Below, piece after piece: positions 34,887 to 44,720 of a stretch of DNA of 55,631 nt. The translations under genes and the position numbers were made by a program. The stretch's first letter is position 1. Each line of letters opens with the position of its first letter. The notes below the pieces were generated by a model that saw only the letters and a program-made list of their open reading frames with translations, ran no database searches and was not told where the DNA came from. Origin of the DNA: an uncultured Synechococcaceae cyanobacterium (GTDB lineage: Bacteria > Cyanobacteriota > Cyanobacteriia > PCC-6307 > Cyanobiaceae); assembly GCA_902574955.1 (NCBI GenBank), contig CACGPQ010000005.1, forward strand, positions 1 through 55,631. The letters run 5' to 3'.

Positions 34887-35132
34887 TTATAAAACCTGGA
34901 CAACTTCGCTTATTTCAGGAATCATTTCTTTTAACTTTCTTTCAATACCCATTTTGAGAGTCATAGTGCTACTTGGGCAACTACCACATGCTCCTTGAAG
35001 TCTGACTTTGACAATTGGACCATCTATTTCTGCAATCTCTACATTACCTCCATCAGAAATTAAAAAAGGTCTTAGCTCGTCAAGGACTTTTTCTACATTT
35101 TCGTTTGTCAGCGAGAGTGTTTCAGTACTCAT
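34887..35132 (-). CDS. nfu: NifU-like C-terminal domain Fe-S scaffold protein
   Basis: This 81-residue protein is the stand-alone Nfu domain that carries and hands over Fe-S clusters, used in cyanobacteria for photosystem I and others. The key motif [20 protein letters not shown] contains the two cluster cysteines (C-x2-C). The N-terminal [20 protein letters not shown] is standard. It is divergent from mqo, 70 bases away. The family is highly conserved, so the call is firm, although the gene name varies. Confidence 0.94.
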   Translation of the reverse strand: MSTETLSLTNENVEKVLDELRPFLISDGGNVEIAEIDGPIVKVRLQGACGSCPSSTMTLKMGIERKLKEMIPEISEVVQVL

Positions 35133-35202
35133 AATTTTGGATTAACTTTATAATAAGCCTAGAAAGAAATCTGATTAATTGCAAAAAAGATAATTTTCTG
35201 TT

Positions 35203-36699
35203 GTGACTTCATCTAAAAATCCCACTAATGATAATAGCTACTTTGATGCAGTCTTAGTAGGAGCAGGGATAATGAGTAGTACTTTAGCCCTCCTAATTTC
35301 AGAAGTTTTACCAGATATAAAATTTCTTATTATTGAAAAATTAAATGCTCCAGGAAGTGAAAGTACTGGCGCTTTTAATAATGCAGGTACAGGACATGCG
35401 GCTAATTGCGAATTAAACTATACCCCTTTAGATGAAAAAGGAAATCTAAAAATAGATAAAGCGCTCTCAATAAATCGTTCTTTTGAAACATCCATGTCTT
35501 TATGGGCCTCATTGTATGAAGCAGGGAAAATTGATATTAAGAAGTTTCTAAAATTTATTCCTCATATTAGCTTTGTTTCTGGTCAGGATAATATTTCTTT
35601 TTTAAAAAAAAGATTTCAGAAAATGATCGAAAATCCTGAATTTATCGATATGGAATTTTCTACATCTTTTGATGAAATTTCATCATGGGCTCCTCTAATA
35701 ACAAAAGATAGAAATCCATCTACTCAAATTGCTGCTACCAGAATAGGTAGAGGAACTGATATTAATTTTGAGGCTTTAACTAAAGAGTATTTGTCTTTAG
35801 TTTCCTTAAATAAAAATGTTGAAATTAGATACAAAACAGAATTAGTAGATTTAAAGAAAATTGATAAAAAACAATGGGAACTAGAAATCAGTTTTGAAGG
35901 AAGTAAAACTTCAATTAGAACTGGCTACGTTTTTCTTGGTGCTGGTGGAAAAACAATTAATTATTTACAAAAATCAAAAATTCCAGAAGCAAAAAGTTAT
36001 GGTGGATTTCCAGTAAGTGGGAAATGGCTTATTTGCGAGAAAAAAGATCTAACAGAAAAACATAACTCAAAAGTTTATGGTAAAGCTGATATTGGATCGC
36101 CACCAATGTCTGTGCCTCATTTAGACACCAGATGGATTGATAATAAAAAACTTCTTTTATATGGACCTTTTGCTGGATTTACAACGAAATTTCTAAAACA
36201 AAGTTCATACTTTGACTTATTTAGTTCAATTAAAAAGAATAATATTTTTTCTATGTTAGACGTCGGTTTCAAGAACAACGATTTAATTAATTACCTAATA
36301 TCACAATCATTAAAGAACCATAACTCAAGAGTTGAGAATTTAAAGAATATGATGCCATCAGCTAATCCTTCTGATTGGTATTTAAAGAATGCTGGTCAAA
36401 GAGTCCAAATAATTAAAAAAACTAAAAGTGGTGGTTCTTTGAAATTTGGAACTGAGATTGTAAATTCATCTGATGGATCATTATCTGCTTTGTTGGGAGC
36501 CTCTCCTGGAGCAAGTACTGCAGTTTCAATTATGATTGAGGTTCTAGAAAAATCTGTTTTATTTTTAAACGATAAGCATAATCTTCAGAAAAAAATAAAT
36601 GACTTAATTTATCCAGGACTATCAGTCTCTGAAAATTACAGTACCTTCATAAAAGAAATTAAAAAAAGAAATAATTCCATTTTTGGTTTCCATCCATAA
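35203..36699 (+). CDS. mqo: Malate:quinone oxidoreductase
   Basis: Mqo is a peripheral membrane FAD enzyme that oxidises malate to oxaloacetate and passes electrons to quinone. The 498 residues start [20 protein letters not shown] with the FAD dinucleotide fold, then [28 protein letters not shown]-like [11 protein letters not shown], and the C-terminal [16 protein letters not shown]. It starts at GTG 35203. The gene is single and separated from lepA by 55 bases. In such reduced cyanobacteria Mqo can stand in for malate dehydrogenase. Confidence 0.93.
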   Translation: MTSSKNPTNDNSYFDAVLVGAGIMSSTLALLISEVLPDIKFLIIEKLNAPGSESTGAFNNAGTGHAANCELNYTPLDEKGNLKIDKALSINRSFETSMSLWASLYEAGKIDIKKFLKFIPHISFVSGQDNISFLKKRFQKMIENPEFIDMEFSTSFDEISSWAPLITKDRNPSTQIAATRIGRGTDINFEALTKEYLSLVSLNKNVEIRYKTELVDLKKIDKKQWELEISFEGSKTSIRTGYVFLGAGGKTINYLQKSKIPEAKSYGGFPVSGKWLICEKKDLTEKHNSKVYGKADIGSPPMSVPHLDTRWIDNKKLLLYGPFAGFTTKFLKQSSYFDLFSSIKKNNIFSMLDVGFKNNDLINYLISQSLKNHNSRVENLKNMMPSANPSDWYLKNAGQRVQIIKKTKSGGSLKFGTEIVNSSDGSLSALLGASPGASTAVSIMIEVLEKSVLFLNDKHNLQKKINDLIYPGLSVSENYSTFIKEIKKRNNSIFGFHP

Positions 36700-36754
36700 T
36701 TCTAATTAGCTAATATTAATCAAGATGTAATAAGAGGAGAATTTTTCTTTCTAT

Positions 36755-38563
36755 ATGACTGATATATCGGTTTCAAAAATTAGAAATTTCTGCATAATCG
36801 CTCATATTGACCATGGTAAATCTACCCTTGCAGATAGGTTGCTTCAAGATACTGGTACTGTGCAGCAAAGGGATATGCAAGAACAATTTTTGGACAGTAT
36901 GGATCTTGAAAGAGAGAGAGGAATTACTATCAAGTTACAGGCCGCTAGGATGAAATATAAAGCTGACGATTCCCAAGAATATGTTTTGAACTTAATAGAT
37001 ACTCCTGGGCATGTTGATTTCTCTTATGAGGTTAGTAGATCTCTTCAAGCTTGTGAAGGCGCCTTACTGGTTGTTGATGCAAGTCAGGGAGTAGAAGCTC
37101 AAACCTTAGCTAATGTTTATCTTGCCTTAGAAAATAATCTTGAAATAATTCCTGTTTTAAATAAAGTTGATTTACCAGGGGCTGATGCTGAAAAAATAAA
37201 ACAAGAAATAGAGGAAATTATTGGACTTGATACATCTAATGCAATAAATTGTTCAGCAAAAACTGGAGTTGGTATTAAAGATATTTTGGAAGCAATCGTA
37301 AGAAGAGTACCTCCTCCTCAAGATGAAATTAGACTACCTACAAAGGCACTGATTTTTGATTCTTATTATGATCCGTACAGGGGAGTTATTGTTTATTTCA
37401 GGGTGATATCTGGGTCTCTAAATAAGAGAGAAAAAATATTATTAATGGCAAGTAAGAAAAATTATGAACTAGATGAGATAGGAATAATGGCTCCTGATCA
37501 GCAGCAAGTTGATGAATTACATGCAGGAGAAGTTGGTTATTTAGCTGCTTCTATAAAATCAGTTGCTGATGCGAGAGTGGGAGATACGATTACTCTTTTA
37601 AATTCGCCTGCCAATGATCCTTTGCCTGGATACAAGACAGCAAATCCCATGGTTTTTTGTGGCTTATTCCCGACTGATGCTGATCAATTCCCAGATTTAA
37701 GAGTATCACTGGAAAAATTACAATTATCTGATGCAGCTTTAAAATATGAGCCCGAAACTAGTAGCGCAATGGGCTTCGGATTTAGATGCGGATTCCTAGG
37801 ACTTCTTCATATGGAGATTGTTCAAGAAAGATTAGAAAGAGAATATGACTTGGATCTAATCGTCACGGCACCATCAGTTATTTATAAAGTAAATTTAAAT
37901 CAGCAGGAACATATCTTTATTGATAATCCTTCTACAATTCCTGATCCACAACTTAGAGAATCAATAGAAGAGCCTTATGTGAAAATGGAAATTTATGCTC
38001 CCAATGAATTTAATGGAACATTAATGGGTTTATGTCAGGAAAGAAGGGGAGTATTTATAGATATGAAATACATAACAACAGATCGAGTTACATTGATTTA
38101 TGAAATTCCATTAGCAGAAGTTGTAACAGATTTCTTTGATCAAATGAAAAGTAGAACCCAAGGTTATGCATCAATGGAATATCATTTGATTGGCTATAGA
38201 AAAAATGACCTTGTTAGATTAGATGTTCTAATAAATTCAGAAAGAGCAGATCCATTAACTTCTATTGTTCATAAAGATAAGGCTTATGGAATTGGCAGAA
38301 GTTTAGTTGAGAAATTAAAAGAACTTATTCCAAAACAACAATTTAAAATACCTATTCAAGCATCAATCGGTAGCAGGATTATTGCAAGTGAAAGTATAAG
38401 TGCTTTGCGAAAAGATGTTTTATCTAAATGTTACGGAGGGGATATTTCTAGGAAAAAGAAACTTTTAAAAAAACAAGCCAAAGGTAAAAAGAGGATGAAG
38501 GCAATGGGTAAAGTTGAAGTCCCTCAAGAAGCTTTTATGGCAGTCTTGAAATTAAACCAGTAA
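36755..38563 (+). CDS. lepA: Elongation factor 4 (LepA)
   Basis: LepA is a ribosome-bound GTPase that acts on stalled or pre-translocation ribosomes and initiation complexes. The 602 residues have [20 protein letters not shown] (G1), [23 protein letters not shown] (G3), NKVDLPGAD (G4), and the LepA-specific C-terminal domain ending [20 protein letters not shown]. The ATG at 36755 is preceded by AGAGGAGA about 16 bases upstream. The length is exactly that of the family. Confidence 0.98.
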   Translation: MTDISVSKIRNFCIIAHIDHGKSTLADRLLQDTGTVQQRDMQEQFLDSMDLERERGITIKLQAARMKYKADDSQEYVLNLIDTPGHVDFSYEVSRSLQACEGALLVVDASQGVEAQTLANVYLALENNLEIIPVLNKVDLPGADAEKIKQEIEEIIGLDTSNAINCSAKTGVGIKDILEAIVRRVPPPQDEIRLPTKALIFDSYYDPYRGVIVYFRVISGSLNKREKILLMASKKNYELDEIGIMAPDQQQVDELHAGEVGYLAASIKSVADARVGDTITLLNSPANDPLPGYKTANPMVFCGLFPTDADQFPDLRVSLEKLQLSDAALKYEPETSSAMGFGFRCGFLGLLHMEIVQERLEREYDLDLIVTAPSVIYKVNLNQQEHIFIDNPSTIPDPQLRESIEEPYVKMEIYAPNEFNGTLMGLCQERRGVFIDMKYITTDRVTLIYEIPLAEVVTDFFDQMKSRTQGYASMEYHLIGYRKNDLVRLDVLINSERADPLTSIVHKDKAYGIGRSLVEKLKELIPKQQFKIPIQASIGSRIIASESISALRKDVLSKCYGGDISRKKKLLKKQAKGKKRMKAMGKVEVPQEAFMAVLKLNQ

Positions 38564-38642
38564 TTTCTTTTAATTTAAAATTTACAGCTATTTATTTTTA
38601 AAATAATTGGGTATATTTCATTTATATCTTTAAAAAAAGATT

Positions 38643-39488
38643 TTGGATATTAACTCATTTAATCGTGTCGGCGCGAATATCAGAAAAGCTGGATTTTTAA
38701 TTGTACTTCTTTATCTTCTTGTCGTTTTAATAATGAAATTTTTAGAGGCCAATAATTTTTTTGGCTATTCATTTTCAATGTTAAGCAATGATATATTTGC
38801 CCCTCCTTCTCTTAATCATTTTTGTGGCACAGACAGATTAGGAAGAGATGTTTGCTTAAGAACTTTGCAAGGATCATCATTAGCGATAGAAGTTGTATTC
38901 TTAGCTATTCTTTTTTCATTAAGTTTGGGTTTGCCATTGGGATTATTAAGTGGATATTTTGGTGGTTTCTTTGATAAATGCTTATCACTAATAATGGATA
39001 CTATTTTTTCAATACCTGTAATTTTGCTTTCAGTTGTTGTGGCTTTTGTATTGGGTAAGGGTATTCTTAACGCGGCTTTGGCATTGTGTATCGTTTACTC
39101 TCCTCAATATTTTAGATTAATTAGAAATCAGACAATATTGGTTAAATCCGAAACTTATGTGGAGGCAGCTCAAGTTGCAGGAGCTGATGTTAAAAAAATT
39201 ATTTTTAAATATATTCTCCCAAATGTAATAACACCATTACCTATTCTGCTTACCCTAAATGCTGCAGATGCTGTTTTGGTATTAGGAAGTTTAGGATTTT
39301 TAGGCCTTGGCGTTCCTGCAGATGTCCCAGAGTGGGGAAGTGATTTAAATCTGGCTCTTGCCGCTTTACCTACAGGTATCTGGTGGACGGCTTTGTTCCC
39401 AGGTTTGGCAATGTTTTTTTTAGTTTTAGGTCTTTCTTTTATAGGAGAGGACCTTGAAGAAATTTTTGATAGTCAAAATTCTGAATAA
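38643..39488 (+). CDS. DppC/OppC-type ABC transporter permease
   Basis: The 281-residue inner-membrane protein has the DppC layout: one N-terminal span, a periplasmic loop with PPSLNHFCGTDRLGRDVCLR, then five spans and the EAA coupling motif EAAQVAGADVKKIIFKYILP. The partner DppB-like permease, ATPases and binding protein are not in this window, so the substrate (peptide, nickel or other) is unknown. It starts at TTG 38643. Its stop is two bases from the convergent trmH stop. Confidence 0.88.
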   Translation: MDINSFNRVGANIRKAGFLIVLLYLLVVLIMKFLEANNFFGYSFSMLSNDIFAPPSLNHFCGTDRLGRDVCLRTLQGSSLAIEVVFLAILFSLSLGLPLGLLSGYFGGFFDKCLSLIMDTIFSIPVILLSVVVAFVLGKGILNAALALCIVYSPQYFRLIRNQTILVKSETYVEAAQVAGADVKKIIFKYILPNVITPLPILLTLNAADAVLVLGSLGFLGLGVPADVPEWGSDLNLALAALPTGIWWTALFPGLAMFFLVLGLSFIGEDLEEIFDSQNSE

Positions 39489-39490
39489 AT

Positions 39491-40162
39491 TTAGTTATCT
39501 GTAATAGGATCAAGTTCTCCTTGATCATTCAACTTTGGATATTCTTTAGCTGATTTTTTATACACCGCAGCTAATTCTGGGTAACACCATTCAAAAAGTG
39601 TTTTTTGATATTCATCCATATTTAATCCTTCTCCATTAGCGGGCAATATACCTTTATTTTTTCTTTGGCGAACAGCTTCAAATAATAATATAGAAGCAGC
39701 AACTGAAACATTCAGAGATTGAACCATACCTCTCATAGGTATAAAAATTGATTGATCAACCATTGATATAAGTTCATTACTTAGTCCCCATTTTTCTGCT
39801 CCTAAAACAAAACATGTATTTTGTGAATAATCAAAATTTCTATAATCTACTGATTCACTATTAAGAGTCGTTCCATATAATTTAAAACCTTTATTCTTTA
39901 AATCAGATATTGCCTTGATAGTGTTTTCATGATTATTCAGTTTTACCCATTTTTGACTTCCTTGTGCAGTACTATTAAAAGTCTTAACGACATTCGATTT
40001 GCTAATAAAATTTGCTTCGAAAACTCCTGCTGCATCACATGTCCTTAATATCGCAGATAAATTATGTGGTTTATTGACATCCTCAACTAAAACAGTCAAG
40101 TTTTTCATTCTGCAATCTAAAACACTTTTGATTCGTTCAAATCTTCTTGGCAAAATTGACAT
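39491..40162 (-). CDS. trmH: tRNA (guanosine-2'-O)-methyltransferase TrmH (SpoU family)
   Basis: TrmH methylates the ribose of G18 in the tRNA D-loop. The 223 residues of this SPOUT enzyme hold VLEDVNKPHNLSAILRTCDA (written here as VLVEDVNKPHN), the knot strands CFVLGAEKWGLSNELI and SIFIPMRGMVQSLNVSVAAS, and a C-terminal tail. N-terminal RRFERIKSVLDCRMKNLTVL fits TrmH rather than RlmB. Convergent with the permease. It is divergent from the 67-residue gene at 40260. Confidence 0.9.
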   Translation of the reverse strand: MSILPRRFERIKSVLDCRMKNLTVLVEDVNKPHNLSAILRTCDAAGVFEANFISKSNVVKTFNSTAQGSQKWVKLNNHENTIKAISDLKNKGFKLYGTTLNSESVDYRNFDYSQNTCFVLGAEKWGLSNELISMVDQSIFIPMRGMVQSLNVSVAASILLFEAVRQRKNKGILPANGEGLNMDEYQKTLFEWCYPELAAVYKKSAKEYPKLNDQGELDPITDN

Positions 40163-40259
40163 TTATAATTTTTTTCACACTTTTAAATTATATTCAAAAA
40201 ATATTGATTACCTATTAAATCTCTTGGTTTATAATATTTTGGTAGTTTAAATTAACTCA

Positions 40260-40463
40260 ATGGCATACATAGAATGGGACTATACAGTAATAACAAGTAT
40301 GGTAGAAAAACAAGGGTGGGATTTACCTGATCGTGAATCGGAAGAATGGAATAAATTTAACGATGAATTAGGAGAAAAAATGAGAGGTGTTGGACTTATT
40401 TTTGAAAAATATTGTAAATTTACTCCTGACGTAGGAGAAGGAGTTCATCTTCTAGATGATTGA
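40260..40463 (+). CDS. 67-residue hypothetical protein
   Basis: Soluble acidic protein MAYIEWDYTVITSMVEKQGW, continuing LPDRESEEWNKFNDELGEKM and a FEKYCKFTPDVGEGVHLLDD end. Tryptophan- and Glu-rich helices. No signal or span. The family is unrecognised; similar short proteins are widespread in picocyanobacteria. It precedes the photolyase-associated cluster by 180 bases, with a hairpin between, so it is probably a separate transcript. Confidence 0.65.
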   Translation: MAYIEWDYTVITSMVEKQGWDLPDRESEEWNKFNDELGEKMRGVGLIFEKYCKFTPDVGEGVHLLDD

Positions 40464-40481
40464 TCATAAATAGTTTTTAAA

Positions 40482-40507
40482 CCATTGATGTATCCCTTTA
40501 TCAATGG
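40482..40507 (+). terminator. Possible terminator hairpin
   Basis: CCATTGAT at 40482-40489 pairs perfectly with ATCAATGG at 40500-40507, loop of ten bases. It lies 19 bases past the stop of the 67-residue gene. The following bases (CTTATTAATAAA) lack a T-run, so termination is uncertain. Confidence 0.35.
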
Positions 40508-40641
40508 CTTATTAATAAATAAGATAATATAATTTCATTAAATTAGAACTGGCAATTATTAAGGCTTTATAAAGCTTATACTCTAAAAAAAAATTTTTAG
40601 TCCACAAAAAAGTTATTTAATTTCTATATTTGAATAAAAAT

Positions 40642-41034
40642 ATGAAAAAAAAATTAACCTTTTTATTCGATGGTGGTTGTCCACTTTGTTTGAGAGAAAC
40701 AAATTTTCTTAAAAAAAGAGATACCTTAAATCAAATTGCATTTATAGATATTAATAGTAAGGATTATGATCAATTTCTTTTTAATGACATCTCATATTCA
40801 GAAGCTATGTCAAACCTGCATGGGATTATTGACAATGGTGAAATTATTAGGGGACTAGATGTACTTGCATATTCTTATGAATTAGTTGGTTTAGGTTGGG
40901 TTTATTATCCCTTGAAGATTAAACTATTATCTCCCTTATTGAGATTGGTTTACAGATATTGGGCAAAATATAGACTTCAAATTACAGGTAGATCCGATAT
41001 TGAAAAACTTTGTACCTCACAATGTGAACAATAA
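40642..41034 (+). CDS. DUF393 (DCC family) thiol-disulfide protein
   Basis: The product of about 130 residues starts MKKKLTFLFDGGCPLCLRET, with the family's D-G-x-C-P-x-C motif near residue 9-15. The family is a predicted thioredoxin-like oxidoreductase. The rest includes IAFIDINSKDYDQF, HGIIDNGEIIRGLDVLAYSY and a basic C-terminal half. A TTG at 40630 is also open, but the ATG at 40642 fits the family better. The following DUF2805 gene starts two bases after its stop, so it heads a four-gene run ending in the photolyase-like gene. Confidence 0.88.
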   Translation: MKKKLTFLFDGGCPLCLRETNFLKKRDTLNQIAFIDINSKDYDQFLFNDISYSEAMSNLHGIIDNGEIIRGLDVLAYSYELVGLGWVYYPLKIKLLSPLLRLVYRYWAKYRLQITGRSDIEKLCTSQCEQ

Positions 41035-41036
41035 AT

Positions 41037-41273
41037 ATGGAAAGTATCGATATAGATAGAATAATAGAAATGTGTTGGGAAGATAGAACACCCTTTGAAG
41101 CTATCGAGTATCAATTTGGTTTAAGAGAGGAAGATGCGATAAAAATTATGCGTCAAAATCTTAAACCCAAATCTTTCAAAGTCTGGAGAAAGAGAGTTTC
41201 GGGAAGAAATACAAAACATATGGCCCTTAAAGATTCAACTAGATTTAAATCTACTCATAAAAGAAAATTATAA
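41037..41273 (+). CDS. DUF2805 / TIGR03643 family protein
   Basis: The 78-residue product has IDIDRIIEMCWEDRTPFEAI and EYQFGLREEDAIKIMRQNLK, then SFKVWRKRVSGRNTKHMAL and a basic tail with KSTHKRKL. This matches TIGR03643, a small family that I recall being found near photolyase-like genes. The helix-turn-helix-like middle and basic tail suggest nucleic acid binding, but that is inference. It lies two bases after DUF393 and three before DUF2256. Confidence 0.88.
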   Translation: MESIDIDRIIEMCWEDRTPFEAIEYQFGLREEDAIKIMRQNLKPKSFKVWRKRVSGRNTKHMALKDSTRFKSTHKRKL

Positions 41274-41276
41274 ATT

Positions 41277-41408
41277 TTGAAAAATCTTTCTACTAAAACT
41301 TGTCCTGTTTGCAATAGGCCGTTTGAGTGGCGTAAAAAATGGAAAAACTGTTGGGATGATGTTATCTACTGTTCAAAAAGATGCAGTAACAGGAAGTCGC
41401 AAAGATGA
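41277..41408 (+). CDS. DUF2256 zinc-ribbon-like small protein
   Basis: TTG at 41277 opens 43 codons to TGA 41406-41408: [20 protein letters not shown] then [20 protein letters not shown]. The four main cysteines (C-x2-C and C-x3-C) and FEWRKKW are the DUF2256 signature, a presumed zinc ribbon. The stop overlaps the photolyase-like start (ATGA), so the two are co-translated. No ATG is available in frame. Confidence 0.85.
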   Translation: MKNLSTKTCPVCNRPFEWRKKWKNCWDDVIYCSKRCSNRKSQR

Positions 41409-42895
41409 AACAAGTATCAATTATTTTCCCGAATCAACTTTTTAGAGAAAGCCCAATCTTAAAAATAAATTGTGAAGTTTTGATTTTGGAAGACTCATTA
41501 TTTTTTGGAAATGATAAATTTCACAAATTAATTAACCATAAAAATAAGTTAGTTTTTCATAGAGCATCTATGCTCGCTTATAAATATTATTTAGAAATAT
41601 CTGGCTTTAAAGTTTTATATATCGAAAACAAGAATAATGTTTCTACAGTTGATTACTTATCGGAATTTATTAAAAATAAATATCAGAAAATAAATCTCAT
41701 TGACCCTCATGATTTTTTAATAATGAAGAGGATTAATAATTTTGTTGAAAGTAATAATTTAGCTTTAAATATCTTGCCTTCTCCTATGTTTATGAGTAGT
41801 GAAGATTTAAAAGATTTATTCGCATCAAATGCAAAAAAACCTCTTATGGGGAGATTTTATGAGAACCAAAGAAAGAGCCAAAAGATATTAGTTAATCCTG
41901 ATGATACACCTGAAGGTGGTAAATGGAGTTTCGATGAAATGAACAGAAAAAAAATACCAAAAAAAATAAATATACCCGATAAACCTAAATTGCAAAAAAA
42001 TAAATTTGTAGTTAATGCAGAAAGGTCATTAGCCAATTTTGATATTGAGTTTATTGGAGAAAGTAATAATTTTTTATATCCAACTAATTTTGAAGAGGCA
42101 GATGAATGGTTAAATGATTTTTTTAAACATAGATTTTTCTTATTTGGAGATTATGAGGATGCTATTTCTAAAGAAAATTCTTTTTTATGGCATAGTTTAC
42201 TTTCTCCTCTTTTAAATAGCGGCTTATTAACCCCAGATGTAGTAGTAAATAAAGCGTTACTCTTTGCAAAAAATAATAATGTTCCTATTAACTCTTTAGA
42301 GGGTTTTATTCGTCAAATTATTGGATGGAGAGAATTTATTTGCCTCGTCTATAAAAAGTACGGAACAAAGATGCGAAATAGTAATTTTTGGAATTTTGAA
42401 GATAAGCCAATTCCAAAATCTTTTTATCAAGGAAATACAGGAATTGAACCAGTAGATGTTGTTATAAAAAATATTATTAAATTTGGTTATTGTCATCATA
42501 TTGAGCGGCTAATGATTGTTGGCAACTTTATGCTTCTATGTAGAATTCACCCCAACCAAGTTTACAAATGGTTTATGGAAATGTTTATTGATTCCTATGA
42601 TTGGGTTATGGTCCCAAATGTTTACGGAATGAGTCAGTTTAGTGATGGTGGTATCTTTTCAACAAAGCCATATATATCAAGCTCTAATTATGTAAAAAAA
42701 ATGTCTAATTTTAAAAGTGGCCCATGGTGTGAAATATGGGATGGCTTATTTTGGAAATTTATTAAAGATAATGAAAGCTTTTTTAGAAAGCAATATCGTC
42801 TGGCAATGTTAACGAGAAATCTCGATAAAATGTCAGAGGAAAAATTAAATAATCACTTAAAAACGGCCGATAAATTTTTAAAAGATATTCAATGA
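41405..42895 (+). CDS. Photolyase/cryptochrome-related protein of the bacterial (6-4) type, without Fe-S ligands
   Basis: The 496-residue protein belongs to the deoxyribodipyrimidine-photolyase-related group that includes Agrobacterium PhrB. The N-terminal antenna domain begins SIIFPNQLF and [10 protein letters not shown]. The FAD/DNA domain shows [20 protein letters not shown], the twin-His [17 protein letters not shown] near 362-378, [20 protein letters not shown] and [20 protein letters not shown]. In PhrB four cysteines hold a 4Fe-4S cluster: one just before the twin His, three after SNYVKKM-like. Here those places read GIEPVDVV and [19 protein letters not shown], with at most one Cys, so the cluster is probably gone. 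It likely repairs UV lesions or senses light. Confidence 0.88.
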   Translation: MKQVSIIFPNQLFRESPILKINCEVLILEDSLFFGNDKFHKLINHKNKLVFHRASMLAYKYYLEISGFKVLYIENKNNVSTVDYLSEFIKNKYQKINLIDPHDFLIMKRINNFVESNNLALNILPSPMFMSSEDLKDLFASNAKKPLMGRFYENQRKSQKILVNPDDTPEGGKWSFDEMNRKKIPKKINIPDKPKLQKNKFVVNAERSLANFDIEFIGESNNFLYPTNFEEADEWLNDFFKHRFFLFGDYEDAISKENSFLWHSLLSPLLNSGLLTPDVVVNKALLFAKNNNVPINSLEGFIRQIIGWREFICLVYKKYGTKMRNSNFWNFEDKPIPKSFYQGNTGIEPVDVVIKNIIKFGYCHHIERLMIVGNFMLLCRIHPNQVYKWFMEMFIDSYDWVMVPNVYGMSQFSDGGIFSTKPYISSSNYVKKMSNFKSGPWCEIWDGLFWKFIKDNESFFRKQYRLAMLTRNLDKMSEEKLNNHLKTADKFLKDIQ

Positions 42896-43000
42896 ATTAA
42901 GAGTAATAACCTACAGTTGTTTTTGAAAAATTAAAAGAATATTATGTTATGAAGAAATATTAAGTACGGATGTTAACTTACAAAAAATTAGATTTATCTA

Positions 43001-43180
43001 ATGGAAATTGGAACACTTTATTTAAAAAGTAATTCGACGGGAATTATCACATTTTCTGAATTAGATTGGATAACTACTCATCAATCTAATTTCACTAGGT
43101 TGGAGGAATCTATAGCAATTAAATTAGGCAGAATGCTTGATGCAGGATCTATCAATATTGGTTGCCGTTTGAAATCCTGA
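43001..43180 (+). CDS. 59-residue hypothetical protein
   Basis: ATG at 43001 opens 59 codons to TGA 43178-43180: MEIGTLYLKSNSTGIITFSE, then LDWITTHQSNFTRLEESIAI and KLGRMLDAGSINIGCRLKS. Strand-rich front and a helix in the middle suggest a small folded domain. The family is unrecognised, but the balanced composition makes it a likely real gene. It lies 105 bases after the photolyase-like gene and 19 before another small gene. Confidence 0.65.
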   Translation: MEIGTLYLKSNSTGIITFSELDWITTHQSNFTRLEESIAIKLGRMLDAGSINIGCRLKS

Positions 43181-43199
43181 ATAAGTTTTTATTTTAATA

Positions 43200-43343
43200 A
43201 TGAAGTATCAAAAAGAGAAAAAAATATTTTTTCGGGAAAGAATTCATTCTTTTAATATCTTTCTTTTTTTAGGATTTAATCTTTCACTTATTTCTATCTT
43301 AGGTTTTATTTGGTTTAATTCTGCAATTGAAAAAGTAGTTTAA
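43200..43343 (+). CDS. 47-residue membrane peptide
   Basis: ATG at 43200 opens 47 codons to TAA 43341-43343: a basic front MKYQKEKKIFFRERIHSFNI, then one long hydrophobic span FLFLGFNLSLISILGFIWFN and a short SAIEKVV end. The positive-inside rule places the N-terminus in the cytoplasm. No family is recognised. It precedes rsmB by 51 bases and may share its transcript. Confidence 0.5.
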   Translation: MKYQKEKKIFFRERIHSFNIFLFLGFNLSLISILGFIWFNSAIEKVV

Positions 43344-43394
43344 ATTTTCAAATTTTTTGTATATTAAAGTTATCTTTAAAAAATTAATTATATT

Positions 43395-44711
43395 TTGAGC
43401 ATAGGATATTTACAAAGAAAGGCAGCTTGGGAAATTTTATTAAAAGTTAGTTCTGGTGATTTTTCTGATCATGCTCTTGAAAAGGTTTTAAAAAATTATC
43501 AATTTAATCCTCTTGATATAGCTTTTATTACGGAATTATCTTTTGGATGTATAAGGTATAGAAAATTTCTTGATCTTTGGACGGATCATACATCAAAAAT
43601 TAATCATAAAAAGCAGCCTCCAAAGTTAAGATGGCTTCTACATATAGGTTTGTATCAACTATTAAAAATGGATAAAATCCCATTTCCTGCTGCTATTTCT
43701 ACCACTGTAGAAGTAGCTAAAAAAACAGATTTAAATGGTTTAGCGGGAACTGTAAATGCGATATTGAGAAATGCATCAAGAAAATTAGAACAAAAAATCT
43801 TTCCGGAATTAACTTCTGATAGAAAAGAAAGAATTTCATATCTTGAATCATTTCCATTATGGCTTGTGAAGGATCTTTATAAATGGGTCGGCAATAGCGA
43901 GGGTGAAAATATCATTAAGGCATTTAATAAAAAACCATCAATTGATTTGAGAATTAACCAATTAAAAACTAATTTAGATAACTTTTTGAAAGTACTTCAT
44001 GAAAATAAAATTGATGCTGAAATTATTAATGATTTACATAATGGAATTACTTTAAAATCTAATCCAAGATCTATAATAAATTTACCAGGATATAGTGATG
44101 GACTTTGGACAATTCAAGATAGATCCTCTCAGTGGATAGCACCTCTTTTAAATCCAAAAGAAGGTGAAAAGATTTTGGATGCTTGTGCAGCTCCAGGAAG
44201 TAAGTCTACCCACCTTGCAGAATTAACAAATGATAGTGCTGAAATCATTGCCGTAGATAGATCAGCAAAAAGATTGAAAATACTACAATCAAATTTAGAA
44301 AGGTTAAATTTAAAATCTGTTAATACCCTTAAGGCTGATGCTACGAGTTTGATTGAATTAAATCCTAAGTTTATATCTTATTTTGATAAGATTTTATTAG
44401 ATGCTCCATGTTCAGGCATTGGAACTCTCTCTAGGAATCCAGATTCTAGATGGTCTTTAAGTAAAGAAAAAATAAAATCTTTGACTTTAATACAGGAAAA
44501 ACTTTTGGAGAGTATTTTCCCTCTTTTGAAAAAAGATGGCACTTTAGTCTATTCAACTTGTACTATTTGTCCCGATGAAAATAATCTATTAATAGAACGA
44601 TTTATTGAAAAAAACAAAACTTTAAAATTGGTAAGCCAAAAGCAAATTTTACCTAGCTTGGATTATCCTGGTGATGGATTTTATTCTGCAATAATTTCTT
44701 ATAAATCTTAA
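43395..44711 (+). CDS. rsmB: 16S rRNA m5C967 methyltransferase RsmB (Sun)
   Basis: RsmB methylates C967 of 16S rRNA. The 438 residues have an N-terminal NusB-like domain (RKAAWEILLKVSSGDFSDHA, FGCIRYRKFLDLW) and a C-terminal methyltransferase with ILDACAAPGSKSTHLAELTN, LLDAPCSGIGTLSRNPDSRW (general Cys near 338) and VYSTCTICPDENNLLIERFI (nucleophilic Cys near 388). It starts at TTG 43395, where the family's N-terminus fits. Its 3' end is nine bases from the convergent PBP gene. Confidence 0.94.
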   Translation: MSIGYLQRKAAWEILLKVSSGDFSDHALEKVLKNYQFNPLDIAFITELSFGCIRYRKFLDLWTDHTSKINHKKQPPKLRWLLHIGLYQLLKMDKIPFPAAISTTVEVAKKTDLNGLAGTVNAILRNASRKLEQKIFPELTSDRKERISYLESFPLWLVKDLYKWVGNSEGENIIKAFNKKPSIDLRINQLKTNLDNFLKVLHENKIDAEIINDLHNGITLKSNPRSIINLPGYSDGLWTIQDRSSQWIAPLLNPKEGEKILDACAAPGSKSTHLAELTNDSAEIIAVDRSAKRLKILQSNLERLNLKSVNTLKADATSLIELNPKFISYFDKILLDAPCSGIGTLSRNPDSRWSLSKEKIKSLTLIQEKLLESIFPLLKKDGTLVYSTCTICPDENNLLIERFIEKNKTLKLVSQKQILPSLDYPGDGFYSAIISYKS

Positions 44712-44720
44712 AAATATAAT

